From positions 58,043,338-58,107,337 of the forward strand of contig CM060691.1 in the NCBI GenBank assembly GCA_030686995.1: DNA of 64,000 nucleotides. Reading direction: 5' to 3'. How positions within the stretch are numbered: position 1 is the stretch's first letter; the number at the start of each line of letters is the position of its first letter. The position numbers and the translations under genes were made by a program. The notes beneath the pieces are model-generated. The model was not told the origin of the DNA, did not search any database, and saw nothing but the letters and a program-made list of their open reading frames with translations. Shown here piece after piece: positions 49,251-60,162 of the stretch. Source of the DNA: Artemisia argyi. Its lineage: Eukaryota > Streptophyta > Magnoliopsida > Asterales > Asteraceae.

Positions 49251-50560
49251 GGGTGGCAGTAATGCTTTTGAAATCATCCATAACTTTTAAATCCACCAAT
49301 AATATCATTCCACATCATTCATACTTTTTTCATACCTCCCAACCCTTTTTAGTGATAACCATACCTTTTTCATACCTCCCAACTATATATATATATATTT
49401 TTTTTACCCCTTAACTAATATTTCATTCAATAAAAACCTTAACTAATATTTTATTAATTAAATTAATATAAAAAACATTTTTATTAAAAAAAATACAAAA
49501 CTAAAATTTATAAACAAAAAAAGAAAAAATGTTAAAATTGTTGTTTGGTCCAATAGTCCAGCCTATGAGTCCAACTCATACCACACTTAACTATAACCCA
49601 AAAGGAAAAAAAAATAAAAATAAAAATATATATAGGTCATCTTCTTCAATTGCTGCCGCCACCTGCAAACAGACACAATACCCACCTAACAATCTCTTTT
49701 CTTTCTTTTTTTTAATCTCAACGGTCGAATATTAATGCTCCCAACGTTTATATTTTGCTCACACCGCTCCATACCTTCGAGTCATTTTTTGCCGTTCAAC
49801 CCATGCCGCTGGCCATACCGCCGAGGTGGCGGCGATGTTCACCGGCGGTATGACCATGCCGTTGGTCCATGCCGCTGCCACTGCCACCGTTCTTATTAGC
49901 CGAACGATTATTAGCCCATTCAGTTTATTATTTACTATCAGGTTTAACCCATGTTAGTTATTTTATTGTGCAAGACTTGTTATGTATTTATATTTTATCA
50001 TTAATAATAATTGAGCATGGGGTTTTTACCAATTCTAATATGATAATCAGAGCCCTAAATAACCACCACAAAAAACACTCAACCGAACCCTAAAACCGCC
50101 GAACCAAAATTCATGCTTTTCTTCCTTACCACATGCCACGCTGCTACTTGACTACTTTTGCATAGTTACTTAATATTCCAATGCATGTGCACTGCTACTT
50201 AATTACTTTTGCATTGTTTCTCACTTTATTGCTTGTTATTTAATTTTAAGCTACGTGCGTGCTTGCTTCAATTTAATATTTTTTTCTCAATAACTTTTCT
50301 CCCGCTGCCATTTTTCTTTTCTTTTCTTTTCTTTACTTTGCAACTTGCTTGCCTGCTTATTTTCAGCCGCCACTTTCAACCCTTATTCATCAATTATTTT
50401 CGGTGTAACCACAACAAATGATTCCAAACAACTTAGCCCAATATCTACAACCACAACAAGCCCATCTTGCTGCTGCAGTCTGATGAGTCTCGTATTATAC
50501 ATATTTATACTCTCGATATTATGTAAATTATATATAAAATAACCTTATTATTAGGACTTT
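49251..50560. other. Intergenic, low complexity and GC-rich island
   Basis: Phrases 'catacctcccaac' are repeated at 49330-49385. A GC-rich stretch at 49795-49885 has imperfect inverted copies of 'ggccataccgccg' and 'cggcggtatgacc', possibly an element core. No gene is supported. Confidence 0.45.
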
Positions 50561-51904
50561 TGATACTTAATACGTGAATGAATGTATAGGATTGGAGATT
50601 GGTGAAATGACGCAAGAAACACAAGAAATGAATAACTCAAGATAATTATTATTAGTTTGAACAAAAGCACGCTGATCTTATGGAGAAAGCGCACCGCTTA
50701 AATGCACCTTTGGTCAACTATACAAACACGAGTCAAATAATCAAGTACACTGGTTATATGCAGAAAGAGCGCCGGTTACGTAATAGAGAAGTCCGCCGGT
50801 TTTACACCAATTGTGCGGCGCACTTCTAATAACAATTATGCATTTCTACATTAATGAGCCACATCAATGAAGAAGCCAATCATTTGCTTGTCATTACTCA
50901 CCAGGGACGTATTAGGGTTGCCTTTGCACTATAAAAGAGGTCCAAATCAGAGTTATAGACACACCTCAATCAAGAATAATCTCTTGATCATTAAGAAGCA
51001 GTTTAGTAGTGATTTGCACCAAAATCACTAGCAAAGGAGTTGGAGATACTACCACACCTGGAGAAACCCCTTGGAGCACGAGAATCTTTGGTATACATTC
51101 GTTGTTATGATGATAATACTTGTTTACATGTTTTACTTTATTAAGAGTATGGAGTAGTAACTTTATGTTTATTTGAGGCACTTCTGCCTATAAGTATTGT
51201 ATCATGAATATTGAATCTATGATATGTGCATTTGATATGTCATTGTTTAGTCTATTATCATTTGTCTTGATTGGTCATTGTGATTGCTTAAAGGTCGAAA
51301 GATTCAATCATGTTGGCTATATTATGAATTGTCTGTCTATAACAAGTCATTACTATGCTTGTGAGAATTGCTTAGTAAAACAGATAATAACCTTGACTAT
51401 GACATGTTTAATGGCTAGTCTCATGTCTAACGGCTTGACTAGAAGAAATACATATGTAATACTTCTTACTTGGACTACACTTTATGCATTCTGTGTTTAT
51501 AGAATCAAAGGCCGAAAGGAGATTCTTTTACATAGGATAGATATACTAGTTTACATGATTAACCATCATGCTTTACTCCTATGCTTTGTCCATGTATTTT
51601 CTGTGATATTACTTCTTATGATTCCCATGTGCTCAGCCTTGAATAAACATACTTTTAAATCAATTGGGAGAAACAATACAAAAATCTTAAATTCAACAAA
51701 CACGGTTTTATTGATAAGTGACAATCGTTGGAATCTAATTTTGTTAATCATAGCTAGCATAAGGAACTATTACCTCTCTTGAGACGACCTGGTCTTACCT
51801 AAATCCTTTACTATTAACGGGGGTTATACTTTTACCCATGTGTTTTGTGAATTAATGAAATGATGAAACTTGTCTTATAATTTTAAATCTTTCGAAACAC
51901 ATCA
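50561..51904 (+). mobile_element. LTR of a Ty3/gypsy (Athila/Tat-type) element
   Basis: Inferred from the classical primer-binding site just downstream. The candidate LTR starts TGATACTTAATACG and ends ACATCA, about 1.34 kb. It contains repeated 'gcgcaccg / gcgccgg' phrases and 'cttgagacgacctgg', as in Athila/Tat LTR 3' regions. The open frame of 192 codons at 51204-51782 is chance. No gag or pol of this element follows; similarity ends at a later insertion near 52253, and no partner LTR is in the window. Confidence 0.5.
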
Positions 51905-51910
51905 AAGTTC

Positions 51911-51929
51911 TTGGCGCCACTGCCGGGGA
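51911..51929 (+). other. Gypsy-type primer-binding site
   Basis: TTGGCGCCACTGCCGGGGA differs by two bases from the well-known TTGGCGCCGTTGCCGGGGA site that primes Athila/Tat/Ogre-type elements. It lies 6 bp after the presumed LTR end. The following 320 bp (51930-52252) looks like 5' leader. Confidence 0.75.
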
Positions 51930-52252
51930 GGTTAATTTGATCTTTATGTTAGTTTTTACTTACTTAATACAAAGTTTTATTACAAAAATTTGGAAGAATT
52001 TGGACTCTAAGAAACAAAGAACGCCGGTTTTACACGAAAACCACCGCATTTTCAGTACAGTTAAAGAAACAGTTGGATTTAATTTCAAAAACCCCCAAAA
52101 CAAACTTGTATAATGCTTTATCCAGGTTTTGAGAACATAATATTCATTTTTCTTTTGTTTTTATTATCTGAATTACTGCATAAGTATAAATTGCACATTA
52201 AAATAAAAATCACAAAAATATTTTGCTTTTATTTTCTAGTTGTTTGCTTGAG

Positions 52253-52450
52253 ACACTGGTACAAAAAGTTATTTTGGTCACGCCAAAAATGTGTGACGAT
52301 ATGCATATAGTCACACACGTTTTTTTCGTTGTGTGTCACCATAGGTCCCGCCACCGTAGGTGGCATATGGTCACATTGTTGAGTTCGTGGCCTTTTCCAT
52401 CGAAAAAGAGTGACCAAAACCCCGAATATGTGTGACAGATTAGGCACAAG
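52253..52450 (+). mobile_element. CACTA-like transposon left terminus
   Basis: Starts 'cactggtacaaaaagttatt', like the CACTG/CACTA termini of the En/Spm superfamily, followed by subterminal 'gtgtgac / gtcacac' motifs. The segment 'gtgtgacgatatgcatatagtcacac' type matches, in inverted orientation, the end of the tandem array near 57735-57765. The two may therefore be opposite subterminal regions of one 5.5-kb element. The matching right terminus was not found, so the assignment is tentative. Confidence 0.4.
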
Positions 52451-52640
52451 TTTTGTTGGATTAGTCATTATCAGTGACCGTTGATGAGTGTCTAAATACT
52501 CATCATTTTGTACCAATCTGAACTGCCAAAACATACAAAAACACTCAAAAATGCATCATAATACTTAAAATATCTTTGAAGTGTGTTTTATATGTTTCAA
52601 ATACAAAATATGCAAAAAACTAATGAAAAACGTACAAAGT

Positions 52641-53310
52641 TTGCATAATTGGCAGTTTCAGTTCCTCAAGTTTTAAATATTGACAAAACTAGTCCCTGAA
52701 GGTTTAAAATGAATGAAAAGTCAACTTAAGTCCTTGGGAAACCAAAAATATTCAAAAATGATCCCTGGATGAAAGTTTATACAAACTGGCAACTTTTACC
52801 CCTCAAGTTACAAAATTGGCAAAAATGGTCCCTGGGTATTCAAAATTGGAAATTTACAAATAATACCCTTGTACTATGCATGAATGACAAAATGGTACAA
52901 TTTTGATAACATTTTGAGAAATTACAATCACAGTCCCTTAAAAATCCAAATTTACAATAATGGGCCCTGGAGTTTGAAAAATTACAGAAAAGGTCCCTGG
53001 ATATTTTTAAAATGGAAAAATCATAAATTTGGTCCTTGGTTTATCTAACTTTGCAGGTTTGGTCCTTATGTTAAAAGTTTGGAGAAATTACAAAAAGGCC
53101 CCTCAACTTTGCAAGTTTGGCAAAAATAGTCCCCGGTATTTTAAATAATGAAAAAAAAATCAAAAATAACCGTGTACTATTCAATTATGGCAAAATAGGT
53201 CCTTGTAATTACATGTCGGAATTTACAACAACAGCCCCTCAACTTTGGAATAATTACAAAATTGGTCCTTGTGATTTTCTAAGCTAAAAACCAAACCGGC
53301 CCTTTTTTTA
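52641..53310. repeat. Degenerate periodic sequence of 'tggtccctgg' phrases
   Basis: About 16 variants of 'ggtccctgg / agtccctgaa / cccctcaag' occur every 27-41 bp (for example at 52691, 52760, 52826, 52990, 53031, 53060, 53262). They are separated by 'tacaaaattggcaaaaa' type linkers. This is a decayed minisatellite-like region with no open frame. Confidence 0.65.
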
Positions 53311-56300
53311 TTTATATAAACCAAAACCAACAAACCTTACCCAGCCCATACACACCCCTAGCCCAAACATAAGCCCAATCCACCACCCTTTTTATTTAAA
53401 ACGGGCATTGACCCGCGTTGACCACCCAAAACCGCCAAACACTGTTCACTCTCCTCCCCCACCCCTGCTTCACCAATACCAGGTGGTTTTACCACCACCT
53501 CACCACCTTCCAGCTCACCCTCACCTCCTTTCCACCTCACACATCAAACCACATAGGCATTTAATGCCTTCTCCACAATTTTTCACTCCAAACTACATCT
53601 AAACCTCTGTTTTCTTCAAAATAGCTCCAACTTGCATAAAACATCACCTTTTGCCTCCTGACACATCCACAAACCTCCAACAATCTTTAATTACAACCCT
53701 TTGCCTCCACGTTAACGTGGAGGACTTTGGCGCCAAAAAGTTGGTTTAAACGGTGGATGTTAATTGGACTAAATGGATGGCTCAGATGAAGTGGGAAAAG
53801 ATAAGAAGATATTCCTAAACCTAATTGAAGCCTATAAAGATGAAGAGAAGCAGAGGAGTATGTATATCTAGTTTTTAATTAAAAAAGTGTATGTCGTTTA
53901 ATTTGTATTAGTTGTTCAAGTGTAATTTAAAGCTTTTCAAGTTTCAGTTAAGTGTTCTCAGTGTACTAGTGATCTTTTAAGTTAATAAAAAGCAAGTTTG
54001 TATTATTATCTTAGTGAATGCAATTTTCAATTTCATACTAAAAATCTCAATAAGCTTTGTACTTGTTACTGTTTGATTATATGGATTGAACAAGCTCATA
54101 TAAGCTCCCATAAGCTCAATACAACTTTTAGTAACTTACTAATCAGCTTAATATAAAAAATCTCACAAAATACAAATTTGGTCAATGATAGTCAACTGTG
54201 GCAATTTGTTCTTGATATCTGGGATTCAAAGCTGAATTGGAAGCATAAGGAAGCTTGGAGTATTGGTTTAGATCCTCAGGGGGGGGGGGGGGGAAATAAG
54301 TTGTTCTTGGTTCTTGGTTTTGAGCAGGAAAGCAACTTGTAAGTTTCCAATCTCAATCTTTGGTTTTTACTGTGGCATCTCCTATTAATCTAATTGTTGG
54401 TTTGTTTGTGCTTATTTGATGCTAGGTAGTAATAATATAACTAAATATAGCAAGCTTGTTCATTTAAATTCATAATTACTTAGAAATAAATTTCATACAG
54501 TAAAAATAGTATAATCAATAATCCAGGTTATTTGTTGTTGTTTTCTGTGTTTAAGTGTCTATTATAGCTTAATTAATCTTACTAAGTTGTTTTTAATCCG
54601 TTTCAGAAGCTCTTATAACCATTTACTTCACAAATCATAAGACAGTGATACATAAGGGGGTGTTTGGTTTTGCTTATTTCAGTAGGAATTTGGGTGTCTA
54701 AGTTGTTTCTCTTAATTCAGTTAACTTACATCAGGTCTAGGTAGGTCAAGTAAAGTCTAAAAACCAAGTCTTAATTAACAAAAAGTCAAAATGGTAGTTA
54801 ATCAACCCTCACAGTTAACTGTGAGGGATTTGTGATCCATAAACCCACCCAATAGCTTATAAGTAATTCATATAGCTTATTTTAGCCTTACAATAGCTTA
54901 ATATAACATATACAATCTGTAGTGATCATTAGAAATCCAAAATAGTCAAAGTACCAAGTTTCATTCAAAAGTCAAATTTGTATTACTCAGATTTTCTCAA
55001 ATCTTAGGAGATTTTTGTAGATTTATGTGTTAAGAATTACACTTTGTGTTTTTCAGGTTTAGTAGTCTACCACCTCAGCTTTAAGTTCCAATAAGTTTTA
55101 TATTTTTAGGATTTTTACTCTAAGCCCCACAGACCCTCAAACTCACTTGCAGGGCAAAGGTGTGCCCTGCTCATTTAGACCCAGTCCATCACCACCACTT
55201 TGGTGGTGATTTCTTATCAACTCAGTGGGCCCCACACCTTCTACTTAGCTTATTACAACCCCCCTCCTACCCAGGTTCAAAACTTGACCCTTAGTTTGAC
55301 CTATAGATCAGTGGACCCCACCTAAACTTGTCCCCAAACTCTGTCCCATTTCTGAGTCAGAAGAGAAATAAGCAAGTGCTTATTTGGGATTTCCAGCTTA
55401 TTCTATGAGCTTATCTCACCATATTTAGCTTAATTAGGTGTAAGTAACTTAGGTAAAATAGATTTCACTATAGTGGACCCCACATAACCTCAGCTTAGCT
55501 TAATTCTTAATTTAGTCAACCATAGTCAACTGTATAAGCTTATAAGCACTCTCAGTGCTTATTTCAAGGTTCTAAAATAGTTGTCTTTATTAAAGTTTCA
55601 TTATTTAAGTATTTAAGTAGTTTTATAAAAGAAAAACCAGAAAAAGCAAACATAAAAATAGTGATAGCTTCTATTTAATAGAAATTATCTAATTAATTTT
55701 CATTTTAGCTTATTAATAAGCACTTGTCCAATTTTATAATTTTATAAATTACTTAGTATCTTAAAGTAGTTAAAATAATTTTCTTAGAATTTTCCTAAGC
55801 AGTTTACTATTTATTAGATTTAAAACTAATTTAAATAATTAAATAGGTAATATTAATAATTAAATAGATTTCTTTAATTTTAATTAACAAAAGTAGAATT
55901 TTATATTTTTCATAAGTTTTATAAAGTAGTTAAGACTTTTAAAAAATAGTTTCATAATTTCCACTGTTCATTTTATAATTTTCTTATTTAAATTAATTAA
56001 ATTAGCTTAAAATTAATTAATAAGTAATTAATTAGTCAATTAGCTTAAATATAATTTTTAGCAAGTTTTTATAATTTTTTAGTATTCCTGTAGTGTTTAA
56101 ATAGTTTTATAAATTTTATCATAATTTTCTAAGGTAATTTAGTATTAATAAGAATTTAAAATAGTTAAAATAGTTTAATTAAGTTAAATAGTTATTAATT
56201 AATAAAATACTTATAAAAAGACAAAAATATTTATTTTCATTTTTTATACTTTCTTCAAGTTCTTATTTAGGTTTAGAAATTATTGTTATAAGTTTTTAGG

Positions 56301-56804
56301 TTTATTTGTAATAGTTGTAATTTTTAGTTAATTTAAATTAAGTTTTAAATTAGATTTTAATTAGTTTTATTAATTAAATAGTAATTAAATATTATAATAA
56401 TCATTTTCATAGTTTAAATTTCATTTTCTATTTTCTTTAATATTAAGTTTTCAAAAGTTTCACTTTTAACCCCTGTAGTTTGTAACTTGTTAAATACCAC
56501 TTTTCTCTGTCTGTTATCTGATTACCTGATTTTGTGCTTATATCTGTATTTTTGTTATAGTTTTATATTTTCCAAATATCAAGCAATCAGTAGTATAATC
56601 AACCCTCAAATCATCTTTGTTACTGTCCTCAGTACCACTCACTTTCCTAATCGTTCACAAATACAATTTCAATCTCGTTGGGACTTAACGACCCGGGGAT
56701 TTCCCTGTACTTCCACGGTCAATATTAACTTGCACTTTCTCCCAGGTGGGCCTAACAGCTGCACACGGCTGACTGGTTGGTTTGGGAGGAGTCAACCGTA
56801 AACA
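53311..56804. other. Unclassified repetitive DNA, very AT-rich on the right
   Basis: 53340-53800 is C/A-rich on the plus strand with no supported gene. A G15 tract lies at 54279-54293. From about 55560 to 56460 the sequence is an extreme mosaic of 'aattaatta' and 'ttaaatag' words. 56600-56800 is more complex ('cgacccggggatttccc', 'cccaggtgggcctaac') and looks like part of an old element. No transposase, RT or host gene could be read. Confidence 0.45.
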
Positions 56805-57775
56805 CTTTATAGTCACGCGAATGTTTTTTTAGAGTAACTATTTTTCAACCTTTGGCCACATAAATATATAATATATGTGACATTTGATATGATATATTCA
56901 AGTAAATGTGTATTTTGTGTGACTATTTTCCGTCCTGTGGCCACATGAATATACAATAAATGTGACGTTTGTGATGATTTAGTCACACAATGGGTGTTAT
57001 TTTTTTAGAGTTAGTCACATACAATTTAACACAAAGTGGCCAAAAGTGTTAATAAGTGTGACCATATGCTGTTAAAAGTGAAGAAATGTGTATTTTGTGT
57101 GACTATTGATCATCCAATGGCCACATGAGTTTACGTTTGCGTAGCCTTTTGTAATATTTAGTCACTCAAAGCATGTTTGTTTTGGGTATTTAGTCACATA
57201 CCATTAAGCAAACAGTGGCCAAAAGTGTTAATAAGTGTGACCATATGATGTTTAAAGTGAAGAAATGTGTATTTTGTGTGACTATTGATCATCCAATGGC
57301 CACATGAAGTTTATGTTTGCGTGGCCTTTTGTAATATTTAGTCACACAAAGCATATTTCTTTTGGGTATTTAGTCACATACAATTAAGCAAATAGTGGCC
57401 AAAATCGTTAATAAGTGTGACCATATGCTGTTTAAAATGAAGAAATGTGCATTTTGTGTGACTATTGATAATCCATTGGCCACATGAAGTTTATGTTTGC
57501 GTGGCCTTTTGTAATATTTAGTCACACAAAGCATATTTGTTTTGGGTATTTAGTCACATGCAATTACGCAAACAGTGGCCAAAAGTGGTAATAGGTGTGA
57601 CCATATGCTGTTTAAAGTGAAAAAATGTGTATTTCGTGTGACTATTGATCATCCAATGGCCACATGAATTTTATGTTTGTGTGGCCTTTTGTAATATTTA
57701 GTCACATAACGAATTAAGAAAACAGTGACCAAAAGTGTGACTATATGCATCTTTTAGTCACATTTAAAAGATCAA
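56805..57775. repeat. Tandem array with 180-bp units
   Basis: Unit starts (gtgtgaccatatg) fall at 57056, 57235, 57415, 57595 and 57735, giving periods of 179, 180, 180 and a shortened 140. Each unit contains 'tattttgtgtgactattg', 'ccaatggccacatga', 'ggccttttgtaatatttag' and 'caaacagtggcc'. More diverged partial units extend left to about 56805. Units differ by a few bases, so the expansion is fairly recent. GTGTGAC/GTCACAC words give each unit internal dyads. No coding. Confidence 0.95.
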
Positions 57776-58974
57776 TATATATCAAAACAAATTCAAATAC
57801 ACTAAAATTGGAATGTATATAACTGAACCAAATATAAAATTGGCCATCCTTTTATACACCAAGGAGTCCTAGTCGGCTTACAATAGTTTCCTAATTAAGT
57901 ATCTATAATCTTTTCCAGAAGCAACTAGCTAGCAACTTCGAGCCGTCTTGATCTCTGAGCAGTACCAACTGTCACTAGCAGTAGTAACTTTTGTACTAGC
58001 AGTAGTAAATACTTGGCACATTTTCTTTGAAGTTCATGAGCAGCACTAAATCCATCTAAGCAATATTAACACAAACATGAGCAGCAGTAATTCAAACAAC
58101 ATCATGAAAACTTTTAATCCAAAACAATGAACATAATAATAAAATTTGCAATTAAACTTACAAGTTTTTCTCCCATTGATCTAATCTCATCATCTGGATA
58201 TAAAAGCCTTGAAAATGTAGGCTGCTGCATATCAACAATAACCACATCAGGATGAGAGCAGAACTAGAACATGTCAAAGCACACAACATGACAGAACTAG
58301 ATGAGCATACCGGAATAAAGTTCTTGATTAGATGCTAGAAAACCTTCCTCTCTAAAATGTATGTGGTTATATATATTATTGACGGGTGCATCTATTTCTT
58401 GACATTTGACATAGAGACACTATTGCCTTGTCTTTTGTCATGTGCATCTAGTTTGTTAGACGCCACTAGTTCAACTATATGCTGTTTTGGTGGTTTTAAG
58501 TCGCTTGATTCGGCACTTATTCAACTATCTGCTTTGGTGGTTTTGAGTCACTTGATGCGCCACTGGTTCAACTATCTGCACAAACAAGGTCTATGGTATT
58601 TTCCTCGAATAAAGTGAAAGTAAAAGAGGGCAAAACTCATAAAAAAAGATCAATTACCTGTGCTCTTACTTTTTCCAGATCCAATGTATTTTCATATGAA
58701 GTAGATTTTATATGGTATAAAACTTACTATATCTAATGTATATTTAAAGAGTTGTATATATTTGATATTAACTATTTAAAAACAAAATCACAAAGTTCAG
58801 AGTCTTTGAACGTATAAGTGTATCACCATTGGGCCAATCCAACCTGACTCCCACGCTACCAAAATTTGAAGTTTTGAACTATTACCTAACCTGCCTAGCT
58901 ATTTTGCCACCTCTAACTATGAGCATATGAAACAAAATCGTAAGGTGCTGTAAAGAATGCAGATGAATTAAGAA
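57776..58974. other. Intergenic with an old LTR relic near 57840-58010
   Basis: 'ccttttatacaccaaggagtcct' and nearby 'agcagtagtaa' copies resemble the LTR at about 59585-60073 ('ccttttataccacaaggagtcct', 'gcagtggtaa'), so this is probably a diverged LTR of the same family. At 58400-58590 'ctagtt...ttcaactatctgc' phrases recur three times. No gene is supported. Confidence 0.45.
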
Positions 58975-59297
58975 TGGAAAGGATAAGCTGAAAAAATCAA
59001 ATAGACCAACGTGACTACTTGATTAGAAATAGGAACCCAAGCATATAATCACCGATGTACCCAGGAACCCAAGCATATAAATTATACTGACCCGGGCGGA
59101 CCTTCTTGATCTCAAAGTAACCTTTATTGTCGTTTTGAGTCCAAAACTGATAGCCCTGATTATGTAAAATAAGGTATAGATTAAACTCTAGGAACGGTTT
59201 ACAAAGGTACAAGTAACTTTGTCCCAACCACCCAACTAAAAATGGAAAAGATAAGCTGAAAAAATCAAATAGACCAACGTGATTGCTTGATTAGAAA
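58975..59297. repeat. Direct repeats flanking the RG-lyase exon
   Basis: 'atggaaa(g/a)gataagctga' followed by 'aaaaatcaaatagaccaacg' and 'cttgattagaaa' occurs at about 58975-59029 and again at 59241-59297, with three or four differences in about 56 bp. The exon fragment lies between the copies. A second, 18-bp duplication (aggaacccaagcatata) is found at 59031 and 59063. Confidence 0.85.
59045..59155 (-). pseudogene. Isolated rhamnogalacturonate lyase exon
   Basis: On the minus strand 37 codons read GYQFWTQNDNKGYFEIKKV and then RPGQYNLYAWVPGYIGDY. This is a signature region in the fibronectin-III-like middle domain of plant rhamnogalacturonate lyases, secreted enzymes that cleave the pectin rhamnogalacturonan I backbone. 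A splice acceptor (ataatcag) directly precedes the first codon, so the piece came from genomic DNA. The expected sequence after GDY is absent and is replaced by a repeat of the TATATGCTTGGGTTCCT segment. No other exons of the gene were found within the window. Confidence 0.85.
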
Positions 59298-59584
59298 CAT
59301 CTATATTTTTTGATAGTCAGATCTTGGTCTTTTTCCTATTTTTGGCTTTCTTACAATCGATTCTGCACCTTTTATTTGTAATAGTGAGCTGAATACCGCC
59401 ACCGCCGTATATTATTAGTCGCAACCATCACCGCCATTGTAATTGATACCCCAAATCCAGGAATCGAAACATTTATGCCACTTGATAGAATTAAAAAGAC
59501 ATGGTAAGATTTTAGACATGAAATATCATAAGTTTACATTAAAAACCTTACCAGGTGACCCTGTAAATCTCTCGTATTGTTCAT

Positions 59585-60073
59585 ACGCATGTTGATGGAT
59601 CTTAACACCTTGAACTTGTGTTAGATTGATACTTTGAGTTATATCACCAAGTATGCGGAATCTACTTAGTAACACTTAGAAGTTTGATTGTGAGTAAGAC
59701 AGTTGTATATGAATAAGAACAATGTATGTAAACAAACTATTAGCTCCAATATTATTAATGATAATAATACGAGTGATCTTTGATATCACTAGGGTTACAC
59801 CTTGAAGCTCTAGAAACGTATATAAAACCTTTAACCTAGGATCTCCTTTTATACCACAAGGAGTCCTCTTCTACAAGATAAGTATAATGCTAATAGAATA
59901 AGATATACACAAAATCTATTCTATATTTATCTAAACACGTTTCCTAACAGTTATCTAATCAGCAGTGGTAATATATGTTCTTGCAGTGGTAATGAGTTTC
60001 CACTGCAAGTACAATCTTCTGCAGTTGTAACATCTTCTCTTAGCCGTGGTAACTGTTAGTATAATTCCCAACA
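59585..60073 (-). repeat. 3' LTR of a copia (SIRE-like) element
   Basis: On the minus strand it starts TGTTGGGAATTATACTAAC at 60073, immediately after a polypurine tract. It contains TATA-like GGTATAAAAGGAG, and several copies of TTACCACTGC (GCAGTGGTAA on plus) in the promoter part. The far end near 59585 is an estimate, because the partner LTR lies outside the window. Confidence 0.6.
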
Positions 60074-60086
60074 ATCCTCCCCTAAC
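60074..60086 (-). other. Polypurine tract
   Basis: On the minus strand AGTTAGGGGAGGAT runs into TGTTGGG of the LTR, the usual junction for plus-strand priming. This fixes the element's orientation as minus. Confidence 0.75.
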
Positions 60087-60162
60087 TTATGATTAATAAA
60101 TGAATCAATAAGTTTCTTTAAGTATTCAGCAAACATGAGGATATGGGAATTCTTCCAAACAC

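Noticed and set aside
49781..49890. GC-rich inverted repeat as a possible regulatory hairpin
   Set aside because: Short, imperfect and without a neighbouring gene; possibly an element core but unsupported.
51204..51782. A 192-codon frame
   Set aside because: Lies in the presumed gypsy LTR, has no domain or codon bias, and is hydrophobic because the DNA is T-rich.
56805..57775. CRISPR-like spaced repeats
   Set aside because: The units are contiguous tandem copies of 180 bp with no unique spacers, and the DNA is plant nuclear.
52253..57775. A complete CACTA element with transposase
   Set aside because: No TNPA/TNPD-like protein could be read and no right terminus was found. Only the left-end motif and array are claimed.
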